A DNA stretch of 64,000 nt from Microplitis mediator (taxonomy: Eukaryota; Arthropoda; Insecta; Hymenoptera; Braconidae). The notes under the pieces are model-generated. The model was given only the letters and a program-made list of their open reading frames with translations. It did not search any database and had not been told where the DNA came from. The position numbers were made by a program, and so were the translations under genes. Of this stretch, positions 1 through 11,598 are shown piece after piece; position 1 is the stretch's first letter, and every line of letters begins with the position of its first letter. Location: positions 18,602,781 through 18,666,780 of the forward strand of contig NC_079977.1 of assembly GCF_029852145.1 (NCBI RefSeq). Direction: 5' to 3'.

Positions 1-29
1 ATTTTACAAATAATAATAATTATTATTAA

Positions 30-46
30 TTAATTTTTTTTTTCAG
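30..46 (+). promoter_or_regulatory. Splice acceptor before the secreted peptide exon
   Basis: A pyrimidine-rich tract ends in CAG at 44-46, and the exon starts at 47. It has the same architecture as the second peptide gene of the window: an acceptor a few bases upstream of the start codon of a signal-peptide exon. Confidence 0.65.
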
Positions 47-68
47 GATAAAATAATTTTGATTTAAA

Positions 69-224
69 ATGCCGAGTGTTTTAAAATTTTTATTATTTAT
101 TACCGTCGTTTTGGTGATAACTGCATACGCAATGGCGAAACCTGTATTTGCAAATCTATGGGGAGGCGCATGGGTCTATCCAAGAAATCCTGATTATATT
201 TTTTATGACAACGAAGGAAAATAA
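69..224 (+). CDS. Small secreted peptide, last coding exon (51 aa)
   Basis: The 51-codon frame runs from ATG at 69 to TAA at 222-224. Residues 1-23 form a typical signal peptide: MPSVLK, then a hydrophobic core, then AYAMA before the likely cleavage site. The predicted mature part is about 28 residues with no cysteine. It is rich in aromatic residues (two Trp, three Tyr) with Pro, and ends in an acidic-basic tail (NEGK). A strong acceptor (T-run then CAG at 44-46) lies 22 bases before the ATG, so this is a downstream exon whose 5' UTR exon and promoter are left of the window. A phase-variable upstream coding exon cannot be excluded, but the signal peptide makes this ATG the natural start. Overlapping AATAAA signals follow at 398-407. 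I do not recognise the family. A short processed peptide (venom, salivary, hemolymph or teratocyte type) is only an inference. Confidence 0.72.
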   Translation: MPSVLKFLLFITVVLVITAYAMAKPVFANLWGGAWVYPRNPDYIFYDNEGK

Positions 225-397
225 ATCGATCGAACACTCGCAACAATTAAATATATCAAGCTTCAAATTAATATAAAATTAATCTGTAGTAATTCATATA
301 AAAGTGATTCATTATATTCTTAGAAATTACCAGTAAAAATTTACTTCAATTTTTTAATATTTTTTTTTTTGCATGAATTCTGACATAATTATGAAAA

Positions 398-407
398 AAT
401 AAATAAA
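398..407 (+). terminator. Polyadenylation signals of the first peptide gene
   Basis: Two overlapping AATAAA hexamers (398-403 and 402-407) lie about 175 bases after the stop codon of the 69-224 frame, a usual distance for an insect 3' UTR. Another AATAAA is at about 446-451. Confidence 0.5.
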
Positions 408-637
408 AAATATCTTTGAGACTGTGATCTTAATATATGATGTACAATAAAATTTGATGACTAAATTTTTTATAAGAAAAAAATTTTTTAATCTTTACGA
501 CAGTTTTTTTTTTATGAAGAATTTAAATTTATGATTATTTTTATTGAGATATTAAAAGAACAAATATTAATAAAAAAAAAATTAAATTGTTTTCTGATGC
601 TTGTTTTTATTTTTCTTTTCTCTTTTAAAATTTATAT

Positions 638-642
<5 letters not shown>

Positions 643-672
<30 letters not shown>
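643..672. repeat. Poly-T tract of 30
   Basis: An uninterrupted run of T within the AT-rich 3' flank of the first peptide gene. Nothing else is recognisable between 450 and 930. Confidence 0.9.
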
Positions 673-673
<1 letters not shown>

Positions 674-939
674 TGAAAGAAACTGAAGTAAAATATTTAA
701 TCGTCGAGATGCAAATTCATTATTGATTTTAGCCTGGAGTAATAACTTTTAATAATAATAAGCAGAAAACGGAATTCATAAAAAAATAAATATGAATAAA
801 TAAAAATTAATGATGCACTTAAAAATAAGTAAATAAGTTCAATGAGAATTGAGAAGTTTCCAATGGACAGAGAAAAAAAATTAGTTAACTGTTGTAATAA
901 AAATTATAGAGAATTTTTATTCGCTATTTCTATACTTAC

Positions 940-958
940 GGGGGGGGGGGGGGGGGGG
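940..958. repeat. Poly-G tract of 19
   Basis: Nineteen consecutive G on the + strand, in strong contrast with the AT-rich surroundings. Such a run can fold as a G-quadruplex, and its true length may be uncertain in the assembly. Confidence 0.9.
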
Positions 959-989
959 AATTGATCAATAGTGGAAATTGACTTAGTGG

Positions 990-1640
990 GGTGAGTTGGA
1001 CCCTTGACAAATATCAGAAAATTTATATTTTAAAGTTCAAACGCTATTGAAATTTTATAATTTTTAACTCAGGTCAAAATTTAATTATTGTTGATATTTA
1101 GTCATTTTTACCATGTGCACTAGGGTGTGCCATTTTGAGGTGACTTTTTTTTCAACAAAAAAACTTGCAAGAAGGTGAGAAAAGAAGCCTGTTAAAAGCG
1201 GAGCTCTTAATATTAATATTTAGAGGTGCCTATTTCTGATTTTCCATTTCCCGTTTAAATAACATCGGAAAATAAATTTTTTATTTTTTTATTTTTCTAG
1301 CTCGGCATTTGCACCTCATATAAATAAGTCTACAGATTATTCTTGTAGAGAATTTAACGCTCTACAAAAAAGGTCTCTTATAATTTTTTAATAAATCCAT
1401 CCATTCAAAAGTTATTGGAGCTGGAAGTCAAGTTTATAATAAATTTCCAGATCTTTTTATTTTTCCAGCAAAACTATTAGACTTATCAAAAAATGTCATA
1501 GGATCTTTTTTATAGACAATTTTAGTTCCTACGAATTATTTGTAATAAAGTTCATTCAAATTCTGCATTGTTTTCTAGTTATTTTCATTTTTATTATTAT
1601 TTATCACACGCAAATTAGTGTTGATGTCAATTATACTATT
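990..1640. repeat. Diverged dispersed repeat
   Basis: A block containing 'aaacgctattgaaattttataattttt' type sequence and 'accatgtg' recurs in diverged form at about 12520-12840 and, inverted, near 49770-49830. The part at 1290-1560 ('ctctacaaaaaaggtctc') resembles stretches near 8000-8300 and 43720-43760. No coding potential is seen. It is probably an old decayed mobile element. Confidence 0.5.
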
Positions 1641-1653
1641 TTACAAATGATTT

Positions 1654-2554
1654 CCCGCATGGAAAAGCTATATATTGTTAAAAGTATATAAAAAAATATA
1701 TGGTGAATATGTGATAAATATATAGCGGCAAAAATATCTATATTGAAAAATATATGTTTTTTACATATATTGGATTATATATTTATCATAATATATTTAC
1801 TTGTATATAATGTTTTGTATTTTTCTATATATATTATCTCATATAATGCTCAATATATTCTTATCATATATGGATAGTATATATATAATTTATAAGTATA
1901 ATATAATAAACTTGATATATATAGCCATATATTTTGACTCATATAATTAGTGGTATATGGTCTCTATATAATTGATTATATATGAAAGAATTTATATGAT
2001 TAAATATATGGTTCGCGGTATATTGGAATTATATTTTTCCAGTATATTGAAACTTATATTTTTCGCAATATATTGAAAATTTTATTTTTTCAATATACTT
2101 TTTCAATTTCTACACAATTCCACAAAAAAAGTCAAATTTATTATTTTTTCTCCTTCTGTTCATTGACCTTATATTTACTGGCAATAACCTAAGAAAAGTA
2201 AAAAAAGTGCCATATATTTTACAATATATTGGAAACCATATATTTTGCAATATATTGAAAAACATATATAAAAAATATAAAAAATACTATATATTAATAA
2301 ATATACTATTTTCAATATAATATATCAATATAAAAAAGATATATTAAAATATATATGTAAAACATACATAAAAAGTCATATATTGATAAATATATTGATA
2401 ATATATTCTAGCAATATATTTTTTTTTAATATATTATCATATATTAATACGGCAAAAATATAAATATTATTTTATATATTGTACAATATATCACATTATA
2501 ATATTCATATATTCTATCATATATGTTTTCACATATAAAGTTTTTTCATGCGGG
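1654..2554. mobile_element. Family A element, copy A1 (complete)
   Basis: Inverted ends read CCCGCATGgAAAA at the left and TTTTTTCATGCGGG at the right. The interior is almost pure AT, dominated by TATATA and CAATATATTG words, with one GC-normal patch near 2110-2190. Flanking TT at 1652-1653 and 2555-2556 fits a 2-bp target duplication. There is no ORF. The copy at 54567-57729 is the same sequence in reverse orientation and carries an inserted B element, so A1 serves as the uninterrupted reference. Confidence 0.85.
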
Positions 2555-2555
2555 T

Positions 2556-2640
2556 TGGCTCAGCCGGGATTCGAACCCTGATCTCCCGCGTACGAATTCT
2601 GTCCTCAGTCTGTCAGTCCGATGTCTCCTTCGAGCGAAGG
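2556..2640 (-). other. tRNA-like 3' half (B box)
   Basis: Read on the - strand, the sequence contains GGTTCGAATCC, a perfect Pol III B box, inside an arm resembling a T stem-loop with a following acceptor half. No convincing A box or cloverleaf 5' half is seen, so this is a tRNA-derived remnant (decayed SINE or pseudo-tRNA), not a functional tRNA. It abuts element A1. Confidence 0.45.
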
Positions 2641-3223
2641 CCTCAGAACTTGTGATGTATTTTCGTATACGCAATCTCTATCAATTGTTAATATTATCTG
2701 TCTACTTTTGAAAAATTACAAACTGTATAGTAATTTTTTAGTTGCTCTAAAATACTCAATACTATTCTATTGATCTGATTGATAGAAATTACTATACAGG
2801 CAGTAACTTTCGTATATTGTTCAGTATTCAATGCATACTTTTAGTTAATTTTAATATTTTTACAGAATAAAAATCGTCAAATCGTGTAATCGAATGTATT
2901 ACTCAACGTTCAGTAATAATTTAATATACTCTCAATGAAAATCGATATTTTAATAAAAAATACCAATGAAATAGCAATAAAAAAAATAATATAACAATTT
3001 CCTTATTAATCATATATTTATTACCTTTTTATGATGTTTACCATACGCTTGGTAATAAATAATAAAAGTAATGAATTTATTGATTTGTTTTAGTACTTTT
3101 TACGATAATACTCAAGAAACTTATTTTTGTCGTGTATTAATTTACTGTCGTAATATGGATGATAGAGTGTGGAAATTGTCAATCTAAAGTTTAAAAAATA
3201 AATAGTAAGCTTTGAATAAGTTT
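2641..3223. other. AT-rich stretch with no recognised feature
   Basis: Apart from short local inverted repeats such as 'taatttttt...' words, nothing supports a gene here. The predicted ORFs are short and low in complexity. Confidence 0.5.
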
Positions 3224-5647
3224 CCCGTATGAAAAAACAATATATGGTTAAAATATATAAAATCATATATGTTTGCAACGAAAAATATATGATATATTAT
3301 ATTGTATATTATAAAAAGTCATATAGAGATTTTCGCCGATTTAATATAAAATTATATACAAATATATGTATTCATATATGTAACTTATATGTTTTTTATA
3401 TTAAGCTATATATACATTTACATATACCGTATAATATATTGTATTGATATATTTCCTTTTATATTTAAAAAATATAAAATTTTTATATGAAATGAAATAT
3501 ATGGTAGCATATAATTTATATTATATATGGCACCATTTATTTTCTTTGTTATATTTAAGCATATATTTTATTCGGTGTATGTATTTGTATATGGGTATAC
3601 ACGGAAAAAAAATTCGACGAAAAATTCCAATATTACTATCGTAATCCTGGACTATACTTTTATTATCTGTAACTTTCAAATATATGATACGAAAATTTAC
3701 AGTTTGTAAAAGATTTTTTACTATTCACTATCGTAATTTTATTAAGAGCTTGTTGTATAAAATTCAATAAGAAATATTACAATGTTACTATCGTAAATAG
3801 TAAAAGAATAAAAAATGAGATTTAATTATAATATTTATTCTTTTATTCTTCCTCTTAATTTACCGTGCTGCCTCTATGTTTTTACAATACAAGTCACAAA
3901 AATTACGATAGTTGAATTGTAAATTTTTTGACATGGTATAGTATATGCCATCTGAAGCGTTTCCGTATGAAAGACAAATGTCACAATACCATGATGTGAT
4001 GCTTGTGTGAGTATATATATATATATATATATATACAAATGATGACATCTACTTTGTCTGTATTATTTGTGGTTCAACTATATATATTTATAAATCAGTT
4101 CATCTTTATCCACAGTGTAGTGCAGAAATAGAGGTTATTTTTCATGACGTTTTTCGGACAATTGTAAATAAGAAATTTAAAAAAAAAACTGTGCTTTCTT
4201 CATTACAAACCTACATAGATTCTGGAATATAATAATTTGGTGGTGTAAGTATAATTTATACTATTCAATTTTTATTAAACTGAATATTCTGTGGGTATAT
4301 CGTTCGTTTTAAAATTATTTATCTGGACATGAAGTTTATTTTTATAAACAATTTAGTAGTATTATGTGGTCATAGGATAAATGATTCTAAATGAATGAAA
4401 ATTTATTTTTTCTAATAAATTCAATTCTCCTAATTTTGTTACAGGATATTCTTCATTTGTCGACAATAACCTCAAATTATGGATATTTAAAGTTTCTTTA
4501 TGGATACTGAAGTTAGCAGACGCCTAATAATTTTTGGATTTTTTTAAAAATGATAAATTATAGAAAAAAAGTATTCGAAAAAATTGCACCTATGGTTTTT
4601 TTTAATTTTCTACATGTGCGTATTTTGAATACAAAGAAATGAGTTATTTATTCAAAAGAAAAAAATTATAATACTTTTGGAATCTGATGTAATATTATAA
4701 CTTATAAAGTTAAAATAATGAATAATAAATTTTATATATACCAAAAAAATATATTTGAAAAAATATTAAATAAATATTTTATTATTACTACTTCAACATG
4801 TTTTATTTTTATTTCGAGATTGTATTTTCCTTCTCAATTTAACTGTTAAAAAAAAAAAAAAATTCCAAATGATAAATTTTTCTTTTCTATTAATTATAAG
4901 TTCTACTTTCTTAAGAAAATATATTTTACTCCATTGACTTCTAATTATTATTTTATATTTAAAGAAATTCTACATTACCGACTCATTCATTTTACGATAG
5001 TTGTATTAGAATTTATGTTGACGCAAATTGTATAATTTACTCTATAGTATCTGATTTTTTCTTTCAGGTAGTAGTATAAATTATAAAATAAAAATTACGA
5101 TAGTCTATTGTAAAAATTATTATTGAAAACTTATAGTCCAGCGTTACAATACTATATAATGAAAATTACGATAGTTAAATCGTAAAAAATCCGTGAATTT
5201 TTTTTCCGTGTATATATTCGCATCGAATTAACTAATATTGAAAATTTTAACTTCAATTTAAAAAGTATATTAAAATTTAGATCTGCTTTAATTGGAGTTG
5301 GTCATACGAATAAGAAAGTTTTCTTTTCCATACACAATATAAATATATGTTTTTATATATGATCAGAATATATTTTATGTATATGATAGAAATATATATT
5401 TTTATGTACGATAAAATCTAGTTTTCGTATATGAAAAGAATATATATTTTCATGTATGATAAAAATATATTTTTTGTGTATGATTGACATATATATTTTA
5501 TACATGCTAAATATATACGGACTCGTATATGATGAGTATTATATTTTTTAATATAAAAAAAAATAGTTAAATTCGCCACATATATTTTCTGAAATTTATT
5601 ATATATTTTTACATATATTTTGACCATATATGTTATTTTCATACGGG
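3224..5647. mobile_element. Family A element, copy A2, interrupted
   Basis: The left end is CCCGTATGAAAAAACAATAT and the right end is TTATTTTCATACGGG. TT occurs on both sides (3222-3223, 5648-5649). The AT-rich interior is split by an unrelated inserted element at 3600-5210, leaving about 380 bases of left arm and 440 of right arm. Confidence 0.8.
3600..5210. mobile_element. CACGG-ended element nested in A2
   Basis: The ends are CACGGAAAAAAAATTC and its inverse GAATTTTTTTTCCGTG, with TA on each side (3598-3599 and 5211-5212). Subterminal words of the type 'actatcgtaat' and 'attacgatag' recur on both arms. No transposase frame is present. The TA duplication and CACNG end suit a Tc1/mariner-like non-autonomous element. 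Its position inside A2 shows it is younger than A2. A TA dinucleotide run lies at 4013-4034. Confidence 0.8.
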
Positions 5648-5654
5648 TTGAATT

Positions 5655-5880
5655 GCTATAGTTGAGTTATTTTTATCAGCGTACAACTCCAAAGTACGCA
5701 AGTAGATGCAGGGGGATACGCAACTATCCGCCTCCGTTTGCTACCGGGCGCGCGCATCCAAGACTGCAACAGTGTTTTACCTCCGCTCGTACTAGTAGAG
5801 AGACTGTCTGAGGTAGGGACCGTCAACATCAGCCTACCGATGCGTACGTTGGCGTCCTTAAGACGGAACTATCGAAATAT
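5655..5880. other. GC-normal island of unknown role
   Basis: About 220 bases with CG-containing, non-repetitive sequence between AT-rich blocks. No ORF with coding character is seen on either strand. It could be an untranslated first exon, a promoter or a conserved non-coding element. The composition contrast is the only evidence. Confidence 0.3.
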
Positions 5881-8800
5881 TATATGGAATAACTTTGGGC
5901 TCAAACATACATAGAAAAAAAAAAATAAAAAATATGACGAAACCTAGCTCTGGATAAATTTGTCTGTAATATTACGTAATATTTTATTGTTATCGATCTA
6001 ACATTTAAAATTGTATTCATCATTTATTAGCAATGACAGACGGAAATTCAACCCATCTCAAAAGTGTTCTATTATGAAAACAGTAAAATGACAGCTTCAA
6101 TTAAAATCTGTTTAATATTTTAAAATCATAAATTTATGAGCATTATATTATATTTTATTAAGTAAATCGAATATGACATATTTAAATATAAAAACTAAAA
6201 AATCCCACCGGAAATGAAATAATAAAAAATGAAACTCGTAATTATGAAGATAAATGAATAATTTATAATTGTAATATTTGTTTTATCATAATAATAATTA
6301 ATTTTATTAATTAAAGTTTAATCTCAATGGAGTAATGCTGAGTAAACTAACGATACTATGATATCTGTCATGGGAAATAGAGTTGTTACTGCTGCTGGTG
6401 TAAGGAAAAGTTAAAGAGAGGCCTTTAATTTTCCGGTCACCGGAGAAATCTGATTTCGTCTTTGCGTATGCGTAATATTACACTTTATTTTTTATTTTTA
6501 TATTAATACGTGAGAATTTTTGAATTTTTTTTATCAGTATTATATAGAATAAGGATTTTAATGAGATTTGTTATATATATATATATATATATATCCATAT
6601 ATTATCATCAAGTACTTATTATCCCTTATTACTGCTGCGGCTCTTCATCGCAATTTTAAATCTGCATCAAATGTATTAAAAATTACATCAAAGTAGGTAA
6701 TAATTTTTATGTGGAGTATATTAAGTTGATTTTGAATGAGCATTTGATAAAATGTCGGGATGAAATTTGAGTTTTGGTGGTTGTTAGGAATATTCTGTCT
6801 AATTTTAATTAATTTCTAAGCGTTGGAGGCCTACTGCATTGATTAAGTGAGGAAATGCACTGAAAAAGTGACTTTTGTCATGCCTATGGTTAATTTATGG
6901 GATAATTAAATGGCGCGCTGGCTTCTTGTATGGATCGGGGATAAAATTTATCACACGGCTAAATAATAATTGATTTCGATTATTTTATTCCGCGTAACTC
7001 TTACGTACGTTATGTAGTAACATTACATGCAATTTTGTTACCCTAGTGATAATTTGGTCATATTTCCTTACTTATGCATAAACTTAAGAGTTTCAAATTG
7101 TGATAGAAAGCTAACAGATTGAGTATTGATATAAAAATAAATTTATTGAAATAGACGAACTGGAACCCGAGCAATGGATTCACGTAACTAGAGGATCAAT
7201 GTTTGGTGAAATAGTTGGCCACTAAAATGAGGTGAAAATTAGTCAGTTGTCGAGGAAACAAATAAAATAATAAAACAATACAAAGCAGAGTGAACATGTG
7301 CTGATAGAAAATTGATCATGAGATGAAGGTCAAACGAAATGGAAAAGCTGGGGATTAATTTCGGACAGGAAATGTAGGGCCAGGCTCGGATGCTGATGAT
7401 GATCAACATATTGAGGTTGATATTACATTGCGCTAAACTATTTACGAGGCCGTTATTGCGAGTGGATCGTCCCGTACTTGGGCAATGACGCAAAATGTCC
7501 CTATTGCGGTGCATTGAAAGAGCACTTTGACTCGTAAACCTCGAGGATAATTATCCTGGTAATTTACAATGCGGTTCAATAATACGACAACGGGTATTAT
7601 TTTCCCCAAGATAATAATTTGTGTACTGATAGAGAGAGTAGTGGTCTTCCCTCGATGATTATCATCACCAACAACGTTACGCTTAATGCATCATATAGAA
7701 ATAACACCCGAAATAGTCCAACTGTCGCTAAGTAGGTTTGCTGGGTAATGAGCCCGTTATCATTTTCGATCATCTGTCAAATATTTCCGGGCTTATTGTT
7801 TACCACTATTATTTATTTGTAATTACTCTATTAATTCTTCATTCCGTGACAAATTAACTCTCTATAATTCAACAATATACCCCTTAATTAATTAGCAATA
7901 AATAGTTATTAAATTTCGGAACTCAAAATTTAAATTAACAAATTTCGCGCTTTTAACTCTGAAGCCCAATAACTTTTTTATTTATCAATTTATCATCATA
8001 ATGAATCCGACCTTTTTTGTAGTAAATTTACTGCTCTACAAAATTATTTCTAAGTAGAATCATCGTATCTTCAATAATTTCCAAGATATTCCCCATCATA
8101 GTTAACGATATGAAAATTATGAATAAAATTCAAGAATTTTTACTTTTATCTTCTGAAACTCCACAACTTTTTTCGTTATGAATTTTCCATAATATTCAAT
8201 CAGACATTTTTTGCAGGAAATTTTACGTTCTACAAAATTGTACTCTTGCAAAATCACCATATCTTTGATATTTTACGAGATATTTAATATAAAAGTTTAA
8301 AAAAAAAAAGTTTTATTTCCGAAACGTAAAATTTTTTTTATCAAATGTTTTCAGTTTCCGTGAAAATTAAAATATTTATATTGTGAATCATTATTCCAGT
8401 TCGCAAAAAAAGTTGAATAATAGTACTCGGAAATAATTTAATTACCCAACCGTAAATCATTCTGTCTTTCGTCCAAAAAAACGTCAATGACAACAAAAAC
8501 TTTAAAAAATAAAGTAAACTAATATGAATTTATCTCTTATTTGAATACTACACAAGTGTAAGTGCATAAAATCTGTTCATTGACCGTTAATTTCCGGCAA
8601 CATGGATTTGAATAATTACTGAAATAATGAATATTACTCACGGCTGTATAGTTGTGTAACAACTGGTTTCATTTATACTCAACGAAATTCGTTAATTAAA
8701 TTTATTTAAATTTATTTAATTGTTTCAAATAAATACCAAACGGTTATTCATATATTTAAAAACAATTGTTAATTGATTACCATATTAAATATAGCAGTGC

Positions 8801-9180
8801 GTTGATATAAATGTATATGTGTTGAGTGTTCGAATGTGTGGTAACGCAATATCAGTTGAATAAATTGAATTAGTCGAGTCACGGTAATTAAATTAGTGGA
8901 ATTAAATGAAAATCGGGTGAGAAATTGATGCGGGTAATCTAGGTCGATAATAGAAGTATACGATATATCTATACTATATAATCGTGTGAATAAAATAATT
9001 TTAAATGTTTGAATTATATGTCTGCTTTCAAATAAATTGTGAGTTTTATAATTGAACACCAGTAACATTTGAATCGCACACGCCTACCCTCACGAAAAAA
9101 AACTTATAAAAGCTACAGAAAAATGCCAATGAAAAACTAATGGTCTAGTATTTACGCGCTCTAATGTTTTGTGTTGTTAT
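5881..9180. other. Intergenic or intronic DNA, partly unique sequence
   Basis: No gene is supported. It contains a TA microsatellite at 6571-6594 and a comparatively GC-normal, non-repetitive block at about 6900-7800. That block is rich in homeodomain-like cores (TAATTA, TTTACGAG, GATAATTATC) and would be a reasonable candidate regulatory element. The part at 7920-8400 resembles dispersed repeat sequence seen near 1300 and 43700. The ORFs here (for example - strand 7239-7514 and 8769-9068) have no recognisable domain or codon signal. Confidence 0.4.
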
Positions 9181-9348
9181 CCCGCATGGAAAAGCTATAT
9201 ATTGTTAAAAATATGAAAAAATATATATGGTGAATATGTGATAAATATTTGGTGGCAAAAATATATATATTTATGAATATATGTTTTTTACATATATTGG
9301 ATTATATATTTTTAATAATATATTTCTTTTTATGTAATGTTTTATAAT
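9181..9348. mobile_element. Family A element, truncated copy A3
   Basis: It starts with CCCGCATGGAAAAGCTATAT and follows the left part of A1 for about 168 bases, then stops abruptly where element D begins at 9349. No matching right half follows element D, so the remainder was lost by deletion or recombination. Confidence 0.75.
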
Positions 9349-9470
9349 CCCGGGTCAAAAATAAAACTTGATGTAGACTTGATTTACCAAGTCGAAATTT
9401 GGAGCCATTTTTCACAAGACAAAGTCGACTTTTTTTACGGAGGTATGAAATATATTAAGTTTTCGCCTTG

Positions 9471-9823
9471 CCCTAGCGGATCCGAATTACGGTAAATACA
9501 GTGATTTACCGTAATTTACCGTAATTTACGGTGCCTAGCAGAATTACCACAAATTACGGTAATTTACCGTAAATTACTGTAATCTACGGTAAATTACGGT
9601 AATCTACGGTAAATTACGGTAATTTACGGTAAATTACCGTAATTTACGGCCCCTAGCAGAATTACCGTAAATTACGGCAATTTACCTTAATTTGCCGTAG
9701 ATTACCGTAATTTACCGTAGATTGCCGTAATTTACGGTAAATTACGGTAATTTTCGGTAATTCTGCTAGGCATCGTAAATTACGGTAAATCACTGTATTT
9801 ACCGTAATTCGGATCCGCTAGGG
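9471..9823. mobile_element. P1: palindromic 353-bp element nested in D
   Basis: Long inverted ends begin CCCTAGCGGATCCGAATTAC and end in the reverse complement at 9823. TG flanks both sides (9469-9470, 9824-9825). The whole interior is built from 'gtaaattacggtaatttaccgtaa' words, so either strand can fold into an extensive hairpin. No ORF. Confidence 0.85.
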
Positions 9824-10181
9824 TGGTTTAGACTTAACTGGCTTACTTAGTCACGATTTAAGACGGAAAAGTTGAAATCAAGTCGAAATTGACTTGGTTT
9901 AGACTTATTCGACTTAAATTTTAAGACGAAACAGTCAAGATCAAGTCGAAATTGCCTTGATGTAGACTTATTCAACTTAAATTATAAGTCGAAAAAGTCA
10001 GAACTAAGGTGAAATAATTTTTATATATTAAGGCGAAAGTAAGGCGAATAAATGACTTTTTTTCGACTTGGTTTAGCGAGTCAAAAGTAATGTGAATGAC
10101 TATTGTGCTCAAAGTAAAGATGAATAAGTTGAACTTAAGATGAAAAATGTTCAAAAAGTTGAAAAAAATTGAATTTAAGTC

Positions 10182-11498
10182 CCCGTGCAAAAAAAAATTT
10201 GCTTCATTATGAATTTCATTATGAATTTGATAATCAAATTCAGATTTTGAAACAAATCTGACTTTGATAATGAATTAGCTATAAAAATCCTGTAATTTTC
10301 TACTACAGCTGAATCTAACAGGTAACCAACAGCTGAAATCTCATAATTTAATGGGTAATTTTTAAAAACTTACCCTTTGCTTTAAACAAGTGATAAGTAC
10401 GTTATAAAAAAAGTATACTACTAGCTTTGAAGAAGATTCAAAATTTTTTAATCGAAAGAAATTAAGACAACGAAGAGGAGTATTTCATGATGAATTTGAT
10501 AATAATTATTATCAATTCAGTACGAGATTCATATTGAATTAATTATAAGATAAATGTGTTTTATTTCATAATTGTATTTTTTGTTCTTACACCCGAAATT
10601 TAAAAAAAAAAATAAAGAACTATTTTATCTAACTTAGATGACATTTATTACTAATTTGATTAAATTTAACAGTATAAAATTAAAACTTGATTCATAATAA
10701 GTTGATTATAAAAGTGTTACAAAGTTGATATTAAGTTGATCGTATGTTACATATGATAATGAACAAATTTTATATAACAATAACAGTCAAGTTATAGTTT
10801 CTAACAAATATAGCTTTAAAATTAGAAAAATATATTATAAATGTAGATTAGTTCAGTAAATTTAATTTAATAATGCAGAGTAAAATATATTTTTTAGTTG
10901 ATTTATTTTTCAACTCATTCAACAAACAAAATTTTTTTTTGTAATAGCACAAACAACAAACTGTTAACAATAAATATAGATTTTTTAGAGTAAATCTTAA
11001 TTTTATACTGTTAAATTTAATCAAATTAGTAATAAATGTCATCTAAGTTAGATAAAATAGTTCTTTATTTTTTTTTTTAAATTTCGGTCGTAAGAACAAA
11101 AAATACAATTATGAAATAAAACACATTTATCTTATAATTAATTCAATATGAATCTCGTACCGAATTGATAATAAATATTATCAAATTCATCATAAATTAC
11201 TCCTCTTCGTTGTCTTAATTTCTTTCGATTAAAAAATTTTGAATCTTCTTCAAAGCTAGTAGTATACTTTTTTTATAATGTACTTATCACTTGTTTAAAG
11301 CAAAGGGTAAGTTTTTAAAAATTACCCATTAAATTATGAGATTTCAGCTGTTGGTTACCTGTTAGATTCAGCTGTAGTAGAAAATTACAGGATTTTTATA
11401 GCTAATTTATTATCAAAGTCATATTTGTTTCAAAATCTGAATTTGATTATCAAATTCATAATGAAATTCATAATGAAGCAAATTTTTTTTTGCACGGG
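10182..11498. mobile_element. P2: foldback element with ~500-bp arms nested in D
   Basis: The ends are CCCGTGCAAAAAAAAATTTG and its inverse. TC flanks both sides (10180-10181 and 11499-11500). The left arm (10182 to about 10682) and the right arm (about 10998 to 11498) are nearly perfect inverted copies around a ~315-bp AT-rich centre. The end sequence is related to element E at 29819. The ORFs inside are arm shadows. Confidence 0.88.
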
Positions 11499-11598
11499 TC
11501 GAAAAAGTCGAGATCTTGTCAAAAAATCGTCGGCAAATCAATAACTTCAAAAAAATAAGGCGAGGCGAGTCTGAATCAAGTTCTATTTTTGACCCGGG

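Larger units (their letters stand above)
9349..11598. mobile_element. Family D element with two nested insertions
   Basis: The left end CCCGGGTCAAAAATAAAACT and the right end AGTTCTATTTTTGACCCGGG are inverted copies. The interior has many words of the type 'gacttgatttaagtcgaaa' on both strands, typical of a foldback-like MITE. It is interrupted by P1 (9471-9823) and P2 (10182-11498). The flanking dinucleotides do not match (AT left, TA right), consistent with the broken A3 neighbour. Confidence 0.75.

Noticed and set aside
2556..2640. Functional tRNA gene
   Set aside because: Only the B box and T arm are convincing. No cloverleaf 5' half is present.
7239..9068. ORFs 7239-7514 and 8769-9068 on the minus strand
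   Set aside because: Long enough to notice but without domain, signal peptide or splice context. Considered chance frames.
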